Assembly: GCA_964450755.1 (NCBI GenBank)
Contig: CAYVDJ010000001.1
Span: 1 to 30,441 of the forward strand
DNA: 30,441 nt
Reading direction: 5' to 3'
From: JAADDG01 sp964450755
GTDB taxonomy: Bacteria > Campylobacterota > Campylobacteria > Campylobacterales > JAADDG01
Position 1 is the first letter of the stretch. Each line of letters starts with the position of its first letter. Below are positions 25,205 to 30,441 of the stretch, one piece after another. The notes below the pieces were generated by a model that was given only the letters and a program-made list of their open reading frames with translations, was not told where the DNA came from and made no database searches. Both the position numbers and the translations under genes were made by a program.

Positions 25205-26159
25205 ATTGACTATCACCGTTTCTGATTTGAGCGGAACCAAACATTATGAGGTTCATCAGGCGGTAAAAAAGTTTATTATATACTTTTTGGTTTTTATATT
25301 TTTTATAGTGGGTGGCAGTTTCTATCTTATCAACTTTTTGATGAATGAAGTTGAGACGATAGAGAAGAAAAAAGAGTTAATCGCAAAAGAAGAGTTGAAA
25401 CTAAGAGAAGAAAAACGCCTTTTACAAAATGAGATAACTCAAAAAACGGAAGAATTTGAGAATATCAGAGATAAAGTTGAAGATATAGAAGAGCTTATAG
25501 GTCTTAAACCAAGTCAGAGCGGTACATTGGATACAAGACTTGATCTGTTGAAAATATCTTCAAATGAGAGAAAAGTTATAGTCAATTCTCTTCCTCACGG
25601 ATATCCGGTAAAAGGCGCTCATATTACATCAGGTTTCGGATGGAGAATTCATCCGATTTTTCATACCAAAAAGTTCCATCACGGACTTGATTTTGGGGGT
25701 AAAATCGGTCTTCCGATAAGAGTACCGGCAGACGGTATAGTTATCTCAGCCGGTTTTAACAGAGGCGGTTACGGATATGTAGTCAAAGTAGCCCATAACT
25801 TTGGATTTGAAACTATTTATGCCCATTTAACAAAAAATATACCTGTAAAGGTAGGTGATTTTGTTAAAAAAGGTGATATAATTGGGCATTTGGGAAATAC
25901 CGGTCGATCAACCGGAGCACACCTGCATTATGAAGTGAGATTTTTGGACAGGATATTAAATCCTATCAACTTTGTCAGGTGGAATATAATTAATTTTGAT
26001 GAAATCTTTAAAAAGGAGGATAGAGTACCATGGCATTCTTTGGTAAAAGCAATAAATCACCAGCGAGACCTGTTCCTGCAATCGCAGCAAAAGGCGGAAC
26101 AACAAAAAGGCAAAACCAGTCGTCAGAAACGACGGTCATCGCATCGGGCGCGAAAATAG
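25194..26159 (+). CDS. M23 (LytM) family peptidoglycan endopeptidase, Csd1-like
   Basis: This 321-residue protein has an N-terminal membrane anchor (26-49), a coiled coil (about 52-105) and a LytM metallopeptidase domain (about 138-255). All zinc ligands are present: H162 and D166 in HHGLD, and H245 in HLHYE with H243 beside it, so it should cut peptidoglycan cross-links in the periplasm. Its position directly before bactofilin matches the H. pylori csd1-ccmA cell-shape pair. The last 43 residues, a basic tail rich in Arg/Lys/Gln, are encoded in sequence that also encodes the start of bactofilin in another frame (130-nt overlap). Only one M23 gene is present here, whereas H. pylori has two (csd1, csd2). 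Confidence 0.9.
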   Translation: MKNKLTITVSDLSGTKHYEVHQAVKKFIIYFLVFIFFIVGGSFYLINFLMNEVETIEKKKELIAKEELKLREEKRLLQNEITQKTEEFENIRDKVEDIEELIGLKPSQSGTLDTRLDLLKISSNERKVIVNSLPHGYPVKGAHITSGFGWRIHPIFHTKKFHHGLDFGGKIGLPIRVPADGIVISAGFNRGGYGYVVKVAHNFGFETIYAHLTKNIPVKVGDFVKKGDIIGHLGNTGRSTGAHLHYEVRFLDRILNPINFVRWNIINFDEIFKKEDRVPWHSLVKAINHQRDLFLQSQQKAEQQKGKTSRQKRRSSHRARK

Positions 26160-26494
26160 AGGGTAATTTTGAACTGAATACAAAATTGCATATAGACGGA
26201 GAGGTAACCGGTACGATAGTTTCAAACAATGTTGTAACTATCGGTTCAAAAGGTATGGTAAGAGCGGATCTAAAAGCCGATAAAATGATCATAAGCGGTT
26301 CTTTTGAGGGTAATGCCGACTGTAATACTGTCGAGATACTTGCCGGTGGAAGATATATAGGAAAAGTATTGGCAAAACAGCTTGTAATCGAACAAAGCGG
26401 ATATTTTGAGGGAGAGAGCAAAACCAAAAAAGATTCCACTCAAGCATCGGTTCTTACAAATTCAAAACAACATGCCAAAAGCGTAGTAAAATAA
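26030..26494 (+). CDS. ccmA: Bactofilin (CcmA-like cell-shape protein)
   Basis: Bactofilins polymerise without nucleotide into beta-helical filaments on the inner face of the membrane and recruit wall enzymes. The 154-residue protein has an unstructured N-terminus (1-34) and a bactofilin core (35-129) of short hydrophobic strands separated by Gly turns (GNFELNTKLHIDGEVTGTI, KMIISGSFEGNADCNTVEIL and others), then a basic tail. The ATG has a strong AAGGAGG site, which lies inside the M23 gene. With the upstream M23 endopeptidase it forms the module that gives H. pylori its helical shape, so a curved or helical cell is a reasonable inference. Confidence 0.93.
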   Translation: MAFFGKSNKSPARPVPAIAAKGGTTKRQNQSSETTVIASGAKIEGNFELNTKLHIDGEVTGTIVSNNVVTIGSKGMVRADLKADKMIISGSFEGNADCNTVEILAGGRYIGKVLAKQLVIEQSGYFEGESKTKKDSTQASVLTNSKQHAKSVVK

Positions 26495-26526
26495 CAGTAT
26501 CAGGATAGTTTTGGAGGATTTAAAAG

Positions 26527-29496
26527 TTGCAGGCTCGTGTATATGAATTTTTAAAAAATTCATATTGTGAGCTTTTAATAACAAAGAACGAAAAAGAGAG
26601 CAAAGCGGCAGGAGATGCCGCCTCTTTTTTGGGATTTGAAACTTTTGTCTTACCCGATTTCAGGGCTAAATACAAAAGTGATTTAAGAGTTTACAAAGAA
26701 GAATTATTTGAACTTTTTACCGCTTTAAACGGTTACTACCACTCAAAATCAAAAAACAAGATTCTTATATCTCCGATTAGAACAGTTGTCAATCCTTTAC
26801 CAAAAAGAGAACTTTTTTCAAACTTTTTTTTATCTTTTGCGGATGATGTTGATATTGAGAGTTTAAAAAGAACTTTTCATAACTGGGGTTATAATTTTGT
26901 AGATATTATCGAGGAAAAAGGTGAAGTCTCTTTCAGGGGCGATATTTTGGATATTTTCCCTGTAAACAGTGAAAATCCTTACAGAATATCATTTTTTGAT
27001 ACCGAGATAGAGAGCATAAGGATTTTTGAGTGTGAAACACAAAAAAGCCTGAAAGAGGAGATAGAAAAAGTTGAGATAATTCCGGCATATTTTGCCCTTG
27101 ATGATGAATCTTTTAAAAAACTTCAACAAGAATGCGAACTTTTGGAAACGGACAGTTTTTTTAAAGATATAGCCTCTTTGGGACTTTGGGCATTAAAAGA
27201 GAATGCCCAAGATTATATAAAAAGTTTTAAAAGTTATCTGGTATCTTCTATGAAAGATGAGATAGAGGATGTTTTTCTTGAACAGGAAGTTGATAAAGAT
27301 AGATTTTTAAAACTTCCACTGTTGCAGGAGCCAAAAACATATAAAGATATAGAACCTGTCGATATCACCTCGTTTCTGGATTTTCATAAAAATAAAAACA
27401 TTACGATAATTGCCAAAAATGAAGCCGTTTTAAAAAGAGTTTCACTTCCTGAGAACTTGAAATATAAAGTTCTAAACAGTGATATCGTTTTAAATATCCT
27501 AAGCGATAAAGAGGTTGTACTCTCTCTCAATAAAAGGGTAAAAAGAAAAAAGAGAAAACGCCCCGCCATCTTGATAGATGAGTTAAAAACGGGTGATTAT
27601 ATCGTACATGAAATTCACGGAATAGGGATATTCAAAGGACTTACCCAGACAACCGTTTTGGGATCGGTCAGAGATTTTGTAACTCTCTCTTATCAGGGAG
27701 AAGATCAGCTTCTCATACCGGTTGAAAATCTTGATGTGATCAGCAGATATATCGGTGAAAGCGGCGCTTTGGCGAAGATTGACAAGCTTGGCAAAAACAC
27801 TTTTGCAAAACAGAAAGCAAAAGTTGCCGCAAAACTTTTTGAGATAGCAAAAGATATCGTAGATATTGCCGCAAAAAGAGAACTTTCAAAAGGCTTTGGC
27901 ATAAAAAGCGATTTTGAAGAGATATCTCTTTTTCAAAATGATGCGGATTTTGAATATACCGATGATCAGAAAAAAGCTGTAAAAGAGACATTTGAAGAGT
28001 TAAAAAGCGGCAGAGTCATGGACAGGCTTTTGAGTGCCGATGTCGGTTTTGGAAAAACCGAAGTTGCCATGAATATAATCCTTGCGGTAAAACTGAGCGG
28101 TTATCAGTCTGCCTTTGTTGTTCCTACGACTCTGCTCTCTTCCCAACACTATAAAACACTAAAACAAAGACTCTCAAAATATGGTGTAAAGATCGCAAAA
28201 CTTGACAGATTTACAAAAGCAAAAGAGAAGAAAGAGATACTTGAAGCTCTAAAAAACGGGAGAATTGATGTTTGTGTAGGCACTCATGCAATGTTGGGAG
28301 TGGAGTTTAAGAATCTGGCTTTGGTTATCATAGACGAAGAGCATAAATTCGGTGTCAAACAGAAGGAAAAATTAAAATCCCTAAGAGCAAATATTCATAT
28401 TCTCTCTATGAGCGCCACTCCGATCCCAAGAAGTTTAAATATGGCTCTCTCATCGATAAAAACATTCTCTCAGATGCTGACACCTCCCCATGAGAGGCAG
28501 GATGTGAGAACTTTTGTCAAAGAGTATGATCCAAAACTCTTAAAAGAGGTTATTTTAAGAGAAAAAAGAAGGGGAGGGCAGATCTTTTATGTGCATAACA
28601 GAATAGCAAGTATAGAGGATAAAAGAGATGAGATAAGAGAGATCCTGCCAAATCTCAAGATTTTGGTTTTACACTCAAAAATCAGCGCAGCAGTTACCGA
28701 AAAAGAGCTTTTGGCATTTGAAGAGGGAGAGTATGATATGCTTTTATCGACATCTATCGTTGAATCTGGCATACATCTTCCAAATGTCAATACGATGATC
28801 GTGGAATCAGCGGATCATTTCGGTATAGCCGATCTTCATCAGTTAAGAGGAAGAGTCGGAAGAAGCAAAAGACAGGGATATTGTTATTTTTTGGTGGAGG
28901 ACAAAGAGAGACTCAACGACAATTCCAAAAAGAGGCTTATCGCTCTTGAATCCAATTCGTTTTTGGGAAGCGGATCGGTACTTGCCTATCATGATCTTGA
29001 GATAAGAGGAGGGGGCAATCTGATAGGAGAAGCCCAAAGCGGACATATAAAAAATATAGGATATTCACTCTATCTTAAGATGTTGGAGGAGAGTGTCAAT
29101 GAGCTTTTGAATAAAACTCCGATTTTGAAAAAGGAGGTTGATATAAAACTCTCCGTCAGTGCTTTTATCAACAGTGATTATATAAGCGAGGACAGATTGA
29201 GGCTGGAGCTTTACAGAAGACTGAGCAGATGTGAGGATATAACGGAAGTTTATGATATAGAAGATGAGATGACGGATCGTTTCGGCAAGATGGATATCTT
29301 CACAAAACAGTTTTTGGATATCATCATCATCAAAATATTGGCTATCAAAAAAGATATCTCCTACATTTCGAGTTACGGACAGGATATCACGATAACATAT
29401 CAAAACGGTGAGAAACTCTATCTAAAATCAAAAACAAAAGATGATGATGATATTTTGGATACGGTTTTGGGCTTTTTAAGAAAGAGAGAGATTTGA
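26527..29496 (+). CDS. mfd: Transcription-repair coupling factor Mfd
   Basis: Mfd removes RNA polymerase stalled at DNA damage and recruits UvrA. The 989-residue protein, close to H. pylori Mfd in length, contains a UvrB-like N-terminal region with RGDILDIFPV, an RNA-polymerase-interacting CarD-like domain starting at LKTGDYIVHEIHGIG, and a superfamily 2 translocase with Walker A DVGFGKT (505-511) and DEEH (603-606). The SMSATPIPRSLNMAL motif and the GRVGRSKRQGYCYF RecG-like motif follow, and then the C-terminal D7 region. The start is TTG at 26527, 8 nt after a strong GGAGGA. The stop overlaps the next start in a TTGA. Confidence 0.96.
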   Translation: MQARVYEFLKNSYCELLITKNEKESKAAGDAASFLGFETFVLPDFRAKYKSDLRVYKEELFELFTALNGYYHSKSKNKILISPIRTVVNPLPKRELFSNFFLSFADDVDIESLKRTFHNWGYNFVDIIEEKGEVSFRGDILDIFPVNSENPYRISFFDTEIESIRIFECETQKSLKEEIEKVEIIPAYFALDDESFKKLQQECELLETDSFFKDIASLGLWALKENAQDYIKSFKSYLVSSMKDEIEDVFLEQEVDKDRFLKLPLLQEPKTYKDIEPVDITSFLDFHKNKNITIIAKNEAVLKRVSLPENLKYKVLNSDIVLNILSDKEVVLSLNKRVKRKKRKRPAILIDELKTGDYIVHEIHGIGIFKGLTQTTVLGSVRDFVTLSYQGEDQLLIPVENLDVISRYIGESGALAKIDKLGKNTFAKQKAKVAAKLFEIAKDIVDIAAKRELSKGFGIKSDFEEISLFQNDADFEYTDDQKKAVKETFEELKSGRVMDRLLSADVGFGKTEVAMNIILAVKLSGYQSAFVVPTTLLSSQHYKTLKQRLSKYGVKIAKLDRFTKAKEKKEILEALKNGRIDVCVGTHAMLGVEFKNLALVIIDEEHKFGVKQKEKLKSLRANIHILSMSATPIPRSLNMALSSIKTFSQMLTPPHERQDVRTFVKEYDPKLLKEVILREKRRGGQIFYVHNRIASIEDKRDEIREILPNLKILVLHSKISAAVTEKELLAFEEGEYDMLLSTSIVESGIHLPNVNTMIVESADHFGIADLHQLRGRVGRSKRQGYCYFLVEDKERLNDNSKKRLIALESNSFLGSGSVLAYHDLEIRGGGNLIGEAQSGHIKNIGYSLYLKMLEESVNELLNKTPILKKEVDIKLSVSAFINSDYISEDRLRLELYRRLSRCEDITEVYDIEDEMTDRFGKMDIFTKQFLDIIIIKILAIKKDISYISSYGQDITITYQNGEKLYLKSKTKDDDDILDTVLGFLRKREI

Positions 29497-29813
29497 AAAA
29501 CAGAATTGACGCAATATTTAAAAAACTGAAAGAGGGAAGTTATATAGAACTTGAGGAGACCAAACTCCTTATAAAACTTCTTGCAAAAAAAGACAAAAAA
29601 GAGGAAGAGCGCCGTTTTATCAAAGAGCAGTTGGCTGATATAGCAAGGATGAGTTTTGGAGGGGCGATAACTGCTATGCCTTTTGGAAGCATACTTTTTC
29701 TTCTTATCGCAAAATCTTTGAAAAAAGCAGGAGATATAGAACTTTTACCATCGGGGTTTGCCGAAGATGCGAAACTGAATGATTTAGTAAAAAAACATAA
29801 GGAAGAGTCTTGA
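29493..29813 (+). CDS. Small LETM1-like protein
   Basis: The 106-residue product has a charged helical N-terminus, then the segment EQLADIARMSFGGAITAMPFGSILFLLIAKSL (spanning about 46-77) and LLPSGF (83-88). This pattern, with a helix, a hydrophobic stretch with Pro-Phe-Gly and then LPS-F, resembles the ribosome-binding-like core of LETM1 proteins, but the match is from memory and the protein is very short. It may sit at the membrane through residues about 55-75. It starts with TTG, overlapping the mfd stop (TTGA) with AAGAGAGAG upstream, and overlaps the next gene in the same way. No function is known. Confidence 0.65.
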   Translation: MKNRIDAIFKKLKEGSYIELEETKLLIKLLAKKDKKEEERRFIKEQLADIARMSFGGAITAMPFGSILFLLIAKSLKKAGDIELLPSGFAEDAKLNDLVKKHKEES

Positions 29814-30441
29814 AGATAGGTTTTATAGGTGATATAGTAGGAAGACCGGCAAGAAGTATCATAAAGTACCATTTACCAAAAATCAGAGAAAAATATGAGC
29901 TTGATTTTGTTATAGCCAACACCGAAAACGCAAGTCACGGAAGCGGTTTGACTCCCAAAAATGCAAAAGAGCTTTTCAATGCCGGTATAGATCTGATGAC
30001 GGGCGGTAATCATACATGGGACAAAAAAGATATCCTTCCTCTTTTGGAAAGCGAACCTGTTATAAGACCTCTGAATTACCCCCAGGGCGTACCCGGAAAA
30101 GGGGTGATGGTTGAAAAGATATGCGATCAAAAAACAGCAGTGGTAAATCTCATGGGGCATTTTACAATGCCTCCTGTGGATAATCCTTTTGTTACGATAA
30201 AAGAGGAGATTTCAAGGCTTCATAATGAGGATATAAAAAATATTATCATAGATTTTCATGCCGAAGCAACAAGCGAAAAAAGAGCATTGATGGAGATGTT
30301 AAAAGGAAAAGTAAGCGCGATCTTTGGAACTCATACCCATATAGGAACCGATGATCTGATGATAGAAGAGGGAACCTGTTATGTAAGCGATGTGGGACTT
30401 ACCGGATGTAGAGACAATGTCATAGGAGTAGAGAGCAAAGC
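29810..30441 (+). CDS. YmdB family metallophosphoesterase (3' end cut by window)
   Basis: About 210 residues are visible and the frame continues past the window. Metallophosphoesterase and YmdB-family motifs are clear: IGDIVG (6-11), NTENASHGSG (37-46), GGNHTWD (65-71), RPLNYPQG, DFHAEATSEK and GTHTHIGTDD. Family members form two-metal sites, and Bacillus subtilis YmdB hydrolyses 2',3'-cyclic nucleotides and affects biofilm behaviour. The substrate in this phylum is untested. The gene starts with TTG, overlapping the LETM1-like stop in a TTGA, with GGAAGAG upstream. Confidence 0.92.
   Translation, partial: MKIGFIGDIVGRPARSIIKYHLPKIREKYELDFVIANTENASHGSGLTPKNAKELFNAGIDLMTGGNHTWDKKDILPLLESEPVIRPLNYPQGVPGKGVMVEKICDQKTAVVNLMGHFTMPPVDNPFVTIKEEISRLHNEDIKNIIIDFHAEATSEKRALMEMLKGKVSAIFGTHTHIGTDDLMIEEGTCYVSDVGLTGCRDNVIGVESK

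Noticed and set aside
26008..26439. Minus-strand frame of 143 codons opposite bactofilin
   Set aside because: It is antisense to bactofilin, whose repeated strand pattern is clear on the plus strand. The frame likely stays open because of codon bias.
1..30441. CRISPR arrays, tRNA genes, insertion sequences and prophage genes
   Set aside because: Reading both strands showed no regularly spaced repeats, no cloverleaf with a CCA end, no transposase or integrase, and no long terminal inverted repeats.

Overview
The window is AT-rich, densely packed bacterial DNA that looks like Campylobacterota (the former Epsilonproteobacteria). The best evidence is the gene order yajC-secD-secF-DUF6394-leuS-lptE-folC-M23 peptidase-bactofilin-mfd, with lnt divergent from yajC. 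From memory, the same order occurs in Campylobacter jejuni (around Cj1085-Cj1095) and Helicobacter pylori (around HP1541-HP1551). A Shine-Dalgarno-poor, TTG-tolerant start style and extended -10 promoters without clear -35 boxes also fit. The genus cannot be fixed from sequence alone; a free-living relative such as Sulfurimonas or Sulfurovum would fit the DsbD, haem and c-di-GMP genes.

Layout. (1) 1-2075, minus strand: a cardiolipin synthase/phospholipase D gene followed by an endonuclease/exonuclease/phosphatase-family gene cut by the window edge. (2) 2317-7566, plus strand: an accessory surface-polysaccharide region with a secreted parallel beta-helix protein carrying four DUF4214-type repeats, an AlgI-like MBOAT O-acyltransferase, and a membrane-anchored SGNH-like partner. 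A terminator folded into the end of the first gene separates it from the other two. (3) 7643-10831: a periplasmic protein with two PilJ-type domains, a small monohaem cytochrome c, and DsbD. (4) 10825-14755: a tightly coupled run of a dihydroorotase-like protein lacking catalytic metal ligands, a MEMO/AmmeMemoRadiSam-B protein, thiL and truD. (5) 14780-15106: RNase P RNA, driven by a near-consensus sigma-70 promoter overlapping the end of truD. (6) 15115-16272, minus strand: lnt. (7) 16350-30441, plus strand: the long conserved cell-envelope and housekeeping run: yajC, secD, secF, a DUF6394 protein, leuS, lptE, a GGDEF diguanylate cyclase, folC, an M23 endopeptidase, bactofilin, mfd, a LETM1-like small protein and a YmdB-family phosphodiesterase cut by the window end.

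Functionally, the window is dominated by envelope biology: phospholipid synthesis, lipoprotein acylation, Sec export, LPS assembly, cell-shape control by M23 peptidase plus bactofilin, and probable O-acetylation of an exported glycan. I found no CRISPR array, tRNA, insertion sequence or prophage. The most unusual points are the beta-helix/DUF4214/MBOAT/SGNH region, the 130-nt overlap between the M23 peptidase and bactofilin genes, the metal-ligand-free dihydroorotase homologue, the stand-alone double PilJ protein beside a cytochrome c, and a hairpin that could hide that protein's ribosome binding site.
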